Source: Porphyra umbilicalis
Taxonomy: Eukaryota; Rhodophyta; Bangiophyceae; Bangiales; Bangiaceae
Length of the DNA: 64,000 nt
NCBI GenBank assembly: GCA_002049455.2
Contig: KV919053.1
Span: 1-64,000, forward strand
Reading direction: 5' to 3'
The stretch's first letter is position 1. Every line of letters begins with the position of its first letter. This document shows positions 53,301 through 62,076 of this stretch, piece by piece. A program made the translations under genes and the position numbers. The notes beneath the pieces were generated by a model. That model had not been told where the DNA came from, ran no database searches, and worked only from the letters and a program-made list of their open reading frames with translations.

Positions 53301-53800
53301 ACGGCGCCGACCGAAAAGGCCGGCAGCAGCCGGTCGTCAGCAGGTGACCCCGCACCGCCCCCACACACCGCCGCGCCGGGCACGCCACTGTTGCCCATGC
53401 CACCGCCGGCGGCGGTCGGGGGTGCCAAGAACCCCCCACCGCCACTGCTGGCGGGCCCACTCCAGGACCCGACGCTGCGCCGGTCGCCGCCGCGGGCCGG
53501 CACGCCCTGCCACGCGGGGAGGGAGGCGAGGGAGGAGACGCTCGACAGCCTCCCGCCGCTGCCACTGCTCGCGCCAAACGACAGGGGCGCCGTAATCGGA
53601 ATGAAGTGGCGGGAGCCACCGACGCCCAGCAGGCGACCACTCGGCATCCCGACTTCCCAGCCACCGCCGTCGCCGCCGCCGCCGCCGCCGTTGGCGGTCG
53701 GCCCCACCGCCGCGGGCGCATAGTCGTCGGTGCGGCGGCCGCTGGCGCCGCGCCCCCCCAGCGATGAGCCCGGCCGCGACGGCGGCCCGTGCAGCCCCCC
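50375..53800 (-). CDS. Long low-complexity Ser/Arg/Gly/Pro protein, 5' end unresolved
   Basis: One uninterrupted minus-strand frame of more than 1,100 codons, stop at 50375. Most is disordered Ser/Ala/Gly/Pro sequence, yet it contains balanced segments that GC shadows lack, such as GVGGSRHFIPITAPLSFGAS, GTYSTTTTIPVIRARHMRSR, HSFSRIFTKPDVPLRRHRSR and SLGLWTADSMPSPPPSLGEG. Basic-x-R-S motifs recur (RTRSLALD, RTRSLASR, RRRSM, RHRSW), as in proteins phosphorylated by basophilic kinases. An 18-C run (53795-53812) probably breaks the frame; upstream of it the open frame becomes Arg-rich, while the neighbouring frame keeps an Ala/Pro/Gly/Thr composition like the rest. The true start is therefore beyond 53813 in another frame and is not assigned. 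No domain is recognised. Confidence 0.5.
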   Translation of the reverse strand, partial: GGLHGPPSRPGSSLGGRGASGRRTDDYAPAAVGPTANGGGGGGDGGGWEVGMPSGRLLGVGGSRHFIPITAPLSFGASSGSGGRLSSVSSLASLPAWQGVPARGGDRRSVGSWSGPASSGGGGFLAPPTAAGGGMGNSGVPGAAVCGGGAGSPADDRLLPAFSVGAVPRPWATTAPPAAGAGLIRPVPIRPVPLRPVAVRSVARPVPSRPAVVRSDSSVSSRRGGGGGGREAAVNVGARGDDPGGHGGGGDRESTAGDGSNTSSQASHHRHAPLTSFSSMVSSSRRRRERVSVGGGVSDGGSSTSSLSARSETLTPPSGLVDGGEGGGARQALRKLPSFPRLPSQTHAADAGADAPLGGGTRSDRRRIARHRSWGPGRRAGGWGAAAAGAPARLTDAPADASKDWLADAPAHRPADAPAPAAAFRTFRPVGAVPPSGDDLSGGGCCSAGASAAPRRHSPVGSASGASRVAPCGPPAVVGDGSPTVGPVGPMPPIAARARTRSLALDHRRGVTGRYDVSESDSSVDSLAVPRPVAPVCALSAGSSASATVAAAAASGPLPPTADAMAAEATPRLTAGTYSTTTTIPVIRARHMRSRTKRSSRRLLGGALVADQTDELDGRPRSRSHSGSRSPPPAAGAAALEQRFSSAGHSFSRIFTKPDVPLRRHRSRLAAVELPTDSGASATSGSSLGLWTADSMPSPPPSLGEGAETLAVAAPVAAPLSLWPVGEPEAALPRSPAVPVSETGDDESSWSVPAAKLEAPADSGRVVDGPRQPPSPPALGGSSLPPSPPPPPPRLPPMLADARAPRRRLSTIRMTRRRSMQVATAAASVAAPAATATTAATAEEAAAADAPPMSVGRMHWRAISRSKRHRRMAATFHGSPSSAGGAREAQAAGTATAAVAGASAPARSSGVGGASGGGANQVRTRSLASRAVNKAAGAATSKGGAPARPAPLSTGAAATLPDAGAPPPSRRSLPGTAHQHAGGSTPSAAEAVVGGHVVTPPPTEDDGWNGRGRVGNVPATTAPAPQPHQPSVAVDGVADGTAGLPDANPFAHPSPSREPVALSHGGDGGSSPRRRGAGVGAAGRVASGGRAAAGGGPDSPSTSRLGGSRRVFPGAVSGGGVASLARALLTVRHRLSRQRGQ

Positions 53801-53812
53801 CCCCCCCCCCCC

Positions 53813-56800
53813 GACCAGGCGGTCGACCACGGGACGCCCGTGGCGCTGCACCCATCCCCCTCCCCGTCGGCGGCGGGGGAAAAGGGCGTCGTCGGTGGGG
53901 GCGCCGTCGGCCGGGCGCGCCGGGGCGTCCCGACGCTCCCGCCACCGCCGCCGCCGACGCCGGCGGCGGCCGCGTCGGGCGCCACGGCGCGCGGGGGGAC
54001 AGCCGCAGCGGCGGGGGGACCATCGTCGGCCCCGACCGCGGCGGCGGCCAGCGGGGGTGGCCGGTCGGGGCGGGGCAGACGCGCGTCGGCCACGCCGCCG
54101 CCGTCGGCGGCGGGGGGGGGGGGGGCGCCCCACGTCTGACGCGCCGGCGTACCCCGCCCCACCGCCACGGCGAGGCGGTCGCTGCTCACCCGCGCCGACG
54201 CCGACGCCGTCTCATCCCCCCTCCACCCGTGTGGCCGAGGTTGCCGCCGCTGCCGCTTCCGGACGTGTCCCCGCCGCGGCCGCCCCTTGCTTGGCGGGCG
54301 CCCCGCCAGCCACCCGCCCGAGGGGCGCTCGACACGCGCCCCACACCGTCGACGCGGCTGCCCGACCGAGATCCCCGCGCGGGCAGGCGGCGGCGATGGT
54401 TTCGTCTGCTCCCCCCCAGCCCCCCCCCCCCGCCCCTCCCGCCGCCCTCGTTTGGGAAACGCCGGCGCCGTCACGGCGCAGCGGCGGGCCGCAGGTGGGG
54501 GGGGGGGGGGCAAGCCGCCACGCGCACGCGGGCGGTGCGGCGGCGCATGGCCGGCGGCGGCGGCACGCCGCCGCGGGCGGTCGCCGTAGCGCCCGCCGCG
54601 GGTCGGCCCGTCGGGCGGCGGCCGGCCGTCGGCGCCACGCGCAGGGGGGCGGGGGGGGGGCGACCGCGGCGGCCACGCCGCCGCCCCCGCCGGCAAAAAT
54701 CTGTGCGCTCGCCCCCCCGCCGGCGCGCCGTCGGCCCCGCCCGCCGCGGCGCGGCGGGGCCGGTGGCCGCGCGGCGGCGGCGCGGGGGAGCCGCCCCCGC
54801 GCGGCGCGGCGGGGACCGCCGCGCCGCCCGACGCCGGCCCGGGGTCGGGGCGCGCGGCGGCGCGGCGGCGTGTCGCCGCATGAGCACCCCGCCGGCGGCG
54901 GGCGCGCGCCGCTCGCCGGCGCCGACCGCGGGGGAGACACCGCGGTCGCCACCGTTGCGGCGGCAGGGGCGCCCGCCGTCGCCCCCACATAATGTGGCGC
55001 AGCGTCGCGGGCGGGCAGGCGGCGGGCGGGCGGGCGCGCCGCCACGGCAGCCAAGGGGGCGTGCAAGCGCCGGGGGGCGGCCGGCCCGCGCAGTCGGTCG
55101 CGGGCGCCGCCACGGGCGCTGGCCGGCAAGGGGCGAGGGTCGGACGCAGCGAGACAGTCGTTCGTGTGCCGTCCACGTCCGGGCTGCAGACCTTGTATTT
55201 TCTACAGTAGCACGCAAGCCCGATTTTGCACGATTTCTGTTCCGCAATTGTTCCGAGGAGCACCTCCGAGATGGTCATTTGGGGAAGATTAAACAGAAAG
55301 TGGGGACCACAAAAACAAAAAAGTGGCCTGTGTGCTTTCCGAGTCCTCATAACGTTCTCAGAATGTGGCACATGTTCGCAACATTCTGGCCGTTGCACTG
55401 AATACAGTGATTTCTTGCTATCAGATCGCCAGCCTTGACATTGTCTATTAAATGAACACTGTGAGCGGGGTGTCCGCAACATCTTGCCGTCCAAATCCGA
55501 CGAATCCGCCGGTTGCGTGCGAGTGGGGTTGCACGGTGGGGCTAGCGTGCACGGCGGGGCAGGCCTGCACCGCCTGTCCGGCGTTGTGCCGCCGGCCAAG
55601 TCGAACCTCCCCCTCGTGGTCCTCCTTGACGCGTCGGACGACTCTGCCATTGTCCTCCCTGACGCGTCGGGCGACCATGCCGTCGTCCTCCCCGCCGAGA
55701 CGGAGCTTCCAGCCGCGGTCCTGCCCGCCGCGTCGGCGCCCCCCGCCGTCGTCATCCCCGACACGTCGGCCGCGCGGGTGCCGTCGGCCGCCCCGTCGTC
55801 GACGGCGGCGCCAACCGACGGGGAGGAGCTCCCCGACGAGACGACCGCCCCCCCGCCCAACGGCGTGCCTCCCCGCCGTGCCTCGACGGCGTCCGCGGCC
55901 TGTGCGCCGGCGGGCGCCGCCACCGCGCCGCCGGCGTGGCGGTCGATGCAGACGTGCCCGACGAGACGCGCACGCCTGCCCCCCCTGCGGCCGACCGCCT
56001 GCATCCCCCTCCGTGCGCAACGGTGTCCTGTGCCCGTGCGCCGACGGGGTGCCTCACTGGTGCGGCCGCCAGCGCGGCGCCGACCGCCGAGCCAGTGGCG
56101 TCGGCCACCGCCGTGCCCGTGGCGTCGGCCACCGCCGCGCCGACGACCCCGTCGGCCGTGGGCGTCGCTCCCGCGGCATCGCCGGCAGTGTGCGAGGCGC
56201 GTGCGCCTCGCCGCGGCGCACCATCCCCCTCGGACCGCCCCGCGCCGCGCGTGGCCGCGGCGCGAGCGACGCGCCGCCCCAGGGCCCGCACGCCCGGCCG
56301 CCGCCCGGCCGCCGACGGCGCGCACGCGCCACCGCCGCCGCGTGCGCCGACCGGCGTGCGCGCGCGGCGGCCGCCGTCGATGCTCACGGCGCGGGGGGGA
56401 GGGGGGGCGCCCACCGCGCCTCCGCCACCCCTGCGCCGCGGCTGCCACGGGCGGGGCGGCACGCGCACACGCGCGCCCGTGCGCGCCGCGGCCGGCCGCC
56501 CGGCGGTCGGGGGGTCGGCGCGACGGTGCGGCGGCACCCGCACCCAAGCTCCGCCGTCGCTGCCAACGACGCCGCACATCCCCCCCACCCCCTCCCAACA
56601 GTGTCTCGCCCCCTCCCCCCCCCCCCCCCCCCCCCCAACCGCCGCGCCGCCGACGCTGCGGGGCGCCGCCCGCGCACGCGGCTGCCCCCCCCCCCCGTCG
56701 GCCGCCGGCGGCGACGCGCAGCCGCCGCGGTGCCGCCCCCACCCCGCCCGCCAGTGGCGTGGCGGCCCCCCTGCGGTGGCCCCCCGTGGCCGACGGCGTG

Positions 56801-57239
56801 CCGCCGGCGGGAGGCCGGCCCGCGCCGGCGGCGCGCCGAAGCGGCCGCCGCAACCGGGCGTCGACGGCGGGGGCGGGGGCGCCCGCCGCCCGCCGCCCGC
56901 CGCCGCCGCCGCCGGCCGCCCCCGACTCTGGCGCCTGGCGCCGCGCCGACGCGGAGCGACACGCCACACGCGCCGACGGGCGGGCGGGCTCGTGGCGCGC
57001 GCCGCGCCACCGCCGCAAGTCACCGTGACTGCCGCCCCGCGCAGTGCAGCCACCCCCCCTCCCAGAGGCATCATTGGCCAGTGTCACGGTACATGCACGT
57101 CTTAAAACGCGAATAATCGCTGGTGTACAGTACTAGTTTGGAAGAACACTGTGGGGAAACGAGGCAAGTAACCCCGCGAATATGTGTACTGGGCCCATTT
57201 CACCTCAATCTGAAATGCGACGCTCTGTACTGGCCAGTA
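53813..57239. other. Extreme-GC region, no gene assigned
   Basis: To about 55130 and from 55450 to 57080 GC is extreme, and all six frames stay open for long distances with Arg/Pro/Ala/Gly-only products. The lower part may hold the 5' end of the long minus-strand gene. A 36-bp near-repeat (GTCCTCC.TGACGCGTCGG) occurs around 55618-55690. The AT-richer island 55190-55470 contains one CAGTGATTTCTTGCTATCAG motif (55408) like a single MITE end. No gene can be supported. Confidence 0.5.
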
Positions 57240-57645
57240 CAGTCAATATCCGGTTATGTGCGCTCCAGTCATATGGCATGCCATATAACTGGGGGATTTT
57301 CCTTGCCCGAGGGCGCACGAGAACGCAGTATTCAACTGTTTGCAGACGACCAAGACGCCAGAGGGCATCTCATTGGTCAGATCTTGAAGATGTGGCAACG
57401 CAGTCAGCAACAATCCAGCGACTTGGACAGTTGACCAAGTGCGCCAGGGTGTCATATTGCTGTCTTCCGAATTTTGGCCGATGCCGTCGATGTCAAGAGG
57501 TGATCAACTGTGCGAAACAGTTTCTCAGCCATCCATTCAGCCGGATAAAGTCGTTCGACCAATGGGCAGTTGACCGAGACCCTGTCTTGACTTCGACCAC
57601 ATCGGCCAAAATTGGGAAGACAGCAATATAAGCGGATATTGACTG
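57240..57645. mobile_element. MITE-like element, 406 bp, TA-flanked
   Basis: Ends CAGTCAATATCCGGTTATG and, reverse-complemented, CAGTCAATATCCGCTTATA, with TA at 57238-57239 and 57646-57647. Inside, a second inverted pair (about 57450-57510 and 57570-57632, sharing TTGCTGTCTTCC.AATTTTGGCCGATG) allows a long hairpin. The element ends 210 bp before the TXNDC9-like ATG, so it may supply promoter sequence. Confidence 0.65.
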
Positions 57646-57691
57646 TACGCCCAAGTACAGTGGTACACTTTCCCGACGATGGGGAGGTGGC

Positions 57692-57721
57692 CTCAAGACG
57701 TCTTGAGTCTAGACTCAAGAC
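57692..57721. repeat. Two overlapping perfect palindromes
   Basis: CTCAAGACGTCTTGAG (57692-57707) overlaps a perfect 22-bp palindrome (57700-57721) centred on TCTAGA with arms GTCTTGAG/CTCAAGAC. The 8-base unit thus occurs three times in alternating orientation, 134 bp before the ATG of the next gene. It may be an operator for a dimeric factor or a cruciform. Confidence 0.65.
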
Positions 57722-57854
57722 AGAGCCTGACCGATCCCCGCGCCCTTTCCTCTCACTCCGTGTCCTGCTCATCATCCTCGTCTTTTTGCCACCCACCCCG
57801 ACCCATTCACGCGCTCCCAGCGTTTCTCTCTCCTCGCCCCGCCCCCCCCCCACG

Positions 57855-58505
57855 ATGCAACGCGGCGGTCGGGGAGTCCCAAACGACGCCGTCGCCGCCG
57901 CCGTCCAGTCGGCGGTCTTGTCTGCGGCCACCTCTGTGGAAGCCTCCCTCGACGAGCAGCTGTCGGCGCTTCCATCCCTCCCCACGCCCGACGATGGCGA
58001 AGACGACATGGCCGCCGTGCGCGCCGCCCGCATGGCCGCCCTTCGCGCCGCCGCCGCAGACCGGGCGGCATGGTCGGCCGCCGGCCACGGCTCGGTGGCG
58101 GAGGGGCTGAGTGAAAAGGAGCTCCTTGCCGCCACCAAGGCGTCGACGCGCCTCGTAGCGGCCTTTGTGCGCCCCGGCGGCGGCAACATTTACGCGACGG
58201 AGCTGGAGGCGCACCTGACCAAGTTGGCGGGCGCCCACCTGGAGACCCGCTTTGTGCGGATGGACGCGGAGCGGAGCCCCTTCCTGTCCAACAAGCTCCA
58301 CCTCCGCGTGCTGCCGGCGCTCGTCTGGTTCCGCGGCGGCAAAGTTGCGCGCGTCCTCCACGGACTCGGCGAGGTGGACCCGTCGGGGCGCTTCACGACG
58401 GGGGTGCTGGAGGCGGTGCTGTTTGAGGGGGGGATGGTGACGAGTACGGTGGTGGGCGACGGTCGGGGGGGCGGGAGCGATGAGGAGGACGAGGAGGACG
58501 CCTGA
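57855..58505 (+). CDS. TXNDC9: Thioredoxin-fold protein, TXNDC9/phosducin-like family
   Basis: Cytosolic co-chaperone type: in other eukaryotes TXNDC9 and its relatives bind the CCT chaperonin and modulate actin/tubulin folding. 216 residues against about 226 in animals. The start is at 57855, the first ATG with family-like spacing. An N-terminal helical part (MAAVRAARMAALRAAAADRA) precedes the diagnostic WSAAGHGSVAEGLSEKELL, equivalent to the family's W-x-x-x-G-H-G-x-Y-x-E segment. The thioredoxin-like domain follows: AFVRPG, LAGAHLETRFVRMDAERSPF and LHLRVLPALVWFRGGKV, with the cis-Pro-type LP. There is no CxxC, as expected for this redox-inactive family. The tail is acidic (SDEEDEEDA). A MITE and palindromes lie in its upstream region. 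Confidence 0.78.
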   Translation: MQRGGRGVPNDAVAAAVQSAVLSAATSVEASLDEQLSALPSLPTPDDGEDDMAAVRAARMAALRAAAADRAAWSAAGHGSVAEGLSEKELLAATKASTRLVAAFVRPGGGNIYATELEAHLTKLAGAHLETRFVRMDAERSPFLSNKLHLRVLPALVWFRGGKVARVLHGLGEVDPSGRFTTGVLEAVLFEGGMVTSTVVGDGRGGGSDEEDEEDA

Positions 58506-58904
58506 ATGGTCGCTGGGCGGGGTTACCAAGGGAAGGAGGAAGAGATGCATGAGACCAACGTGCGCGAGCACCCTCCTCAGCTCCGCTTCCACCCCGCGAC
58601 GCCGCGCCCGCGCCCAGCGGTGGCTGCAGCCGGCCGCGCGCGCCGGGGGATGCGGGCCCCGGTTGGGCGTTCGCTGTCCCCGCCGCGCTGGCTGGCGCCC
58701 GCCCCGCCCCGCGGGCCCACCAGCTCCCCCCCACCGGCTCGTGTGGTGGCGGTGCCGCTCCCCCACGCCCGACCTCTCGCGCCCCGACCCCGTGGCGCCG
58801 GCTCGCGCAGCACGGCGCCGCACCGCGCCGCCCCGCGCCGTGCCGCTCCGCGCCGCCCCGCGCTGCGCCGCCCTGCTTCGCGCTGCCGCCCCGCCGCCAC
58901 CGCG
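58506..58904. other. GC-rich spacer
   Basis: Low-complexity sequence ending in short GCGCCGC repeats. No gene is seen. Confidence 0.5.
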
Positions 58905-58911
58905 TATATAT
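58905..58911 (+). promoter_or_regulatory. TATA-like box before the truncated ATP-grasp copy
   Basis: TATATAT, eight bases upstream of the duplicated segment. The original locus shows no such box at this spot. It could drive a transcript through the pseudogene into the minisatellite. Confidence 0.45.
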
Positions 58912-58918
58912 GGTTCTT

Positions 58919-59550
58919 CGGCCAATCGCGGGCAATCGATTTGGTGGCCTCGGAACTCTCTTGCCCCACGACGGTCACCGCCGTGCAGCGGCCGGCCGCC
59001 GCGTAGCTACGTAGGACCCCCAGTGACCCAGTGATATCGCCGACTGCAGCTGTGGGGGGTCACGGCGGGGGTATCAGCTGGGTGCGTGGCCGTGGGTACG
59101 CCGGGGAGTGGCCTTTGCCGCTATTGATATTTTGGATATCGGGAGGTGTGCAAAGGAATCAGAGGCAGCCGTTGTCAGGTGGTCGTTGGGGACCAGGCTC
59201 GTGGTCGACCTCTGCCTCGCCGGCGGCTGGCTGAGTGTCGCTGTTGTCCTTCCCAACCGAGCTGCCCCCCCCGCGCTGGAACACGTCGACCCGTCTCTCT
59301 GTCTCCTCCTGCCATCCGGACGTTCCCCCTACCGCTCACTACTTGACGTACATACGTGCCCTGTGAGCCTTGTCGCCGCACCATGGCGTCGTATGGCTCG
59401 TCGGTGCCGATCGACTACCGCGCTCCCAGATGGAGCGCATCCCCACTGTCGATGACTGGAAAGATGACGATTTGTCGGCGCGCGATGAGGAGGAGCCCGA
59501 CCACGACGTGGGTTCCCTGGCGTCGAGTCTCCGCGCCAACTTCCTCCCCC
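58919..59550 (+). pseudogene. Truncated copy of the 5' end of the ATP-grasp gene
   Basis: Direct-orientation duplicate of 47290-47936. It retains the ATG (59383, MASYGSSVPID), but about 20 bases that follow ATCGA in the original are deleted, which shifts the frame, and homology stops at CAACTTCCTCCCC, where the minisatellite block begins. The ATP-grasp domain is absent. No function as a ligase is possible. Confidence 0.8.
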
Positions 59551-59551
59551 G

Positions 59552-60097
59552 CCACCAACAGACGCGGCAAACGCTTGTAGGCAGCGCGTGCTGCACCCCC
59601 CCCCCCGCCAACGTGCCGCCGTCTCCCCGTCGCGACGTTACCAACAACCGCGGCCAGCGCCTGCCGCCGGCGCGTCCGCCCCTCCCCCCCCGACGGACCT
59701 GCCGCCGTCGCCCCTTGCGCCGCCACGATCAGCCGCGGCCGCCGCCAGACACCAGCGCGTGCATCCCTCCGCCCCACCCGACTTGCCGCTGACCGCCCCT
59801 TGCCGCCAGCAGCTGCCGTGGCCGGGTCCGCCAGCCGTCCTCGCCGCGACGGTGGCGCCGCCCGTCGCGGCAGCTTGGCACCGCCGACGACGCGGCCCCG
59901 CCAGGGCGGCCTCACCGCCCGCCCCATCCGCCGCCGACGGCAGCGTTGGCGAGCCGCCGGCTGCGGCGGCCCGTTACCTCCGCTGGCGTCGCCGGGTCGA
60001 GGCGGCCGCAGCGCCCGCGCGAGCCGTCGCCCGCCGACACCGACACCACCAACACGTGCCGTTTCGCCCCCCCCACTGACATGCCGCCGCCCGACCT
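59552..60097 (+). repeat. Left ~0.54 kb direct repeat bracketing the minisatellite
   Basis: Recurs at 61527-62076 in the same orientation, offset about 1,978 bp. It starts with CACCAACAGACG and shares long identical stretches such as CCGCCAGACACCAGCGCGTG and CCAGGGCGGCCTCACCGCCC, with more divergence between them. Confidence 0.75.
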
Positions 60098-61526
60098 CCG
60101 CCGTCAGCAGCAGCCGCCCCACCCCGCCGACACAGACTTGCCGCCGCCCCCCCTGCGGCGGCAGCAACAGCCGCCGCCGCCGCCGCCCCGCGCGACCGCC
60201 GCCGCCGCCGCCGTCATGGCGGCAGCAACAGCAGCCGCCTCCGCCCCCCAGCGACACCGACGTGCCGCTGCCCCCCCGACGGCGGCAACAACAGCCGCCG
60301 CCGCCCCACCCCCGCAATACTGCTTTGGCGCCGCCGCCAAGGCAACAGCAGCAGCCGCCCCCAACGCCGCCCCGCAGCACCGGCTGGCCGCTACCCTGCC
60401 AACGGCGGCAGCATCAGCCGCCCGCGACGCCCCCCCTCGACACCGACTTGCCGCCGCTCCGCCCGCGGCTGCAGAAGCAGCCGCCGCCGCGTCCCCCCCA
60501 CAAGACAGCCTTGCCACCGTCGCCACGGCAGCAGCAACAACCGCCGCCACCCCCCTGCCCCGCCACTGACTTACCGCCGCCGCCGCAGCGGGAGCTGCAG
60601 CCGCCACCGACGGCGCCACGCAAGACCGACTTGCCGCCGCCGCACTCGCGGCCGACCCACCCGCGGCGGCAGCAGCAGCCGCTGCCGACGCCCCGCCACA
60701 ATGCCGAATTGACGCCGCCCCCTGCGCGACGGCAGCAACGGCCCGAGGCGCCGCCCCCCCCGAACACTGACGTGCCGCCAGCCCCCCCGTGGCGGCAGCA
60801 ACAGCTGCCGCCGCCGCCCCCGTCCCCCGACACAGACTTGCCGCCGCCCCGCCCACGGCGGCAGCACCAGCCGCGCCCGACGTCCCCCCACAACACCGGC
60901 TTGCCGCCGCCCCGCCCACGAGGCAGCCACACCCGCCGCCGCCCCCCCCCCGCGAGACCACCTTGCCGCCGCCGCCCCCCCCCGACACGGACTTGCCGCC
61001 GCCGCCACGGCGGCAACAGCCGCCCTCGACGCCCCCCTGACGGCACAGACGTGACGCCAGACCGCCCGCGAGGGCAGCAACAGCCGCCGCCGCCGCCCGC
61101 TTCGACACCGACTTGCCGCCGCCGCCCCCGCCGCGGCAGCAAGAGCCGCCGCCGCCCCCCCCCCTGACACAGACTTTCCGCCGCCGCCTCCGCCGCGGCG
61201 GCGGCGACAGCCGCCGCCGCCGCCACCCCTCGATACCGACTGGCCGCCGCTGCCGCGGCGGCAGCAGCAGCCGCCGCCGACGGCGCCCCACAAAACCGAC
61301 GTTCCACCGCCGCACGAACGACCACCCCTCCCCGCGGCGGCAGCAACAGCCGCCGCCGGCGCCCCCCCGCAACGCCGACTGGCCGCCGCCTCCCCCGAGA
61401 CGGCAGCAACAGCCGCCACCGCCGGGCCCTCCAGCCACCAAATTGCCTCCACCGCCGCCGCGGCGACGGCGACAGCCGCGGACGCGGCCCCCGCCAGACA
61501 CCAGCTTGACGGCGCCGCCCCCACAC
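60098..61526 (+). repeat. CCG-rich minisatellite, roughly two dozen ~60-bp units
   Basis: Degenerate tandem units of 57-63 bp of the form GAC.CCGACTTGCCGCCGCC...CGGCGGCAGCAACAGCCGCC. In one plus frame they read as a (D-L-P-P-P-P...R-R-Q-Q-Q-P-P-P-P) repeat and in minus frames as Gly/Cys/Arg or Ala/Gly repeats. Frames are kept over long distances on both strands only because stop codons are rare in this composition, so no protein is called. Confidence 0.8.
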
Positions 61527-62076
61527 CGCCACCAACAGACGTGGCTTCCGCTTTCCTGCAGAGCGTGCCGCCCCCCCCCCCCGCCAACGTGCTGCCACCT
61601 CCCCCTCGCGCCGCCACAAACAGCAGCGGTCACCGCCTTCCGCCAGCGTTTCTGACCCCCCCCCGCCGACCTACGTGCCGCCGCTCCCGCGCGCGCCGCC
61701 ACCAACAGCCGCGGCCGCCGCCAGACACCAGCGCGTGCACCCCACCTCCCGAACCGACTCGCCGCTGACCGCCCTTTGCCGCCAGCAGCTGCCGCGGCCG
61801 CGGCCGCTAGCCGTTGTCGCCGCGACGACGGCGGCGCCGGCAGCGGCAGCTCGGCGCCGCCAACGGCGCGGCGCCGCCAGGGCGGCCTCACCGCCCGCCC
61901 CATCCGCCGCCGCCGGCAGCGTTAGCGAGCCGCCGGCCGCATCGGCCCTCTACCTCCGCCGGCGCTGCCGCGCCCGGACGCGGCTGCAGCGCCCGCGCGA
62001 ACCGACACCCGCCAAAACCGACACCGCCAGCGCGTGCCGTTCCTCCCCCCCCACCGACTTGCCGCCGGCCGACCCC
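61527..62076 (+). repeat. Right ~0.54 kb direct repeat bracketing the minisatellite
   Basis: Partner of 59552-60097. The two differ by substitutions and short indels, so the duplication is not very recent. Confidence 0.75.

Noticed and set aside
52978-57087. A 1,369-codon minus-strand frame and several 400-550-codon plus-strand frames over 55.4-57.1 kb
   Set aside because: All six frames are open together in extreme GC, products are Arg/Pro/Ala/Gly only, and the plus and minus candidates exclude each other. Only the part joining the long minus-strand gene might be real.
59800-61167. A 455-codon Pro/Gln-rich frame and 350-600-codon Gly/Cys frames in the minisatellite
   Set aside because: The periodic DNA lacks stop codons in several frames on both strands; there is no start context or complex sequence.
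60098-61526. Regular repeats considered as a CRISPR array
   Set aside because: Units are contiguous and degenerate with no unique spacers, and the genome is eukaryotic.
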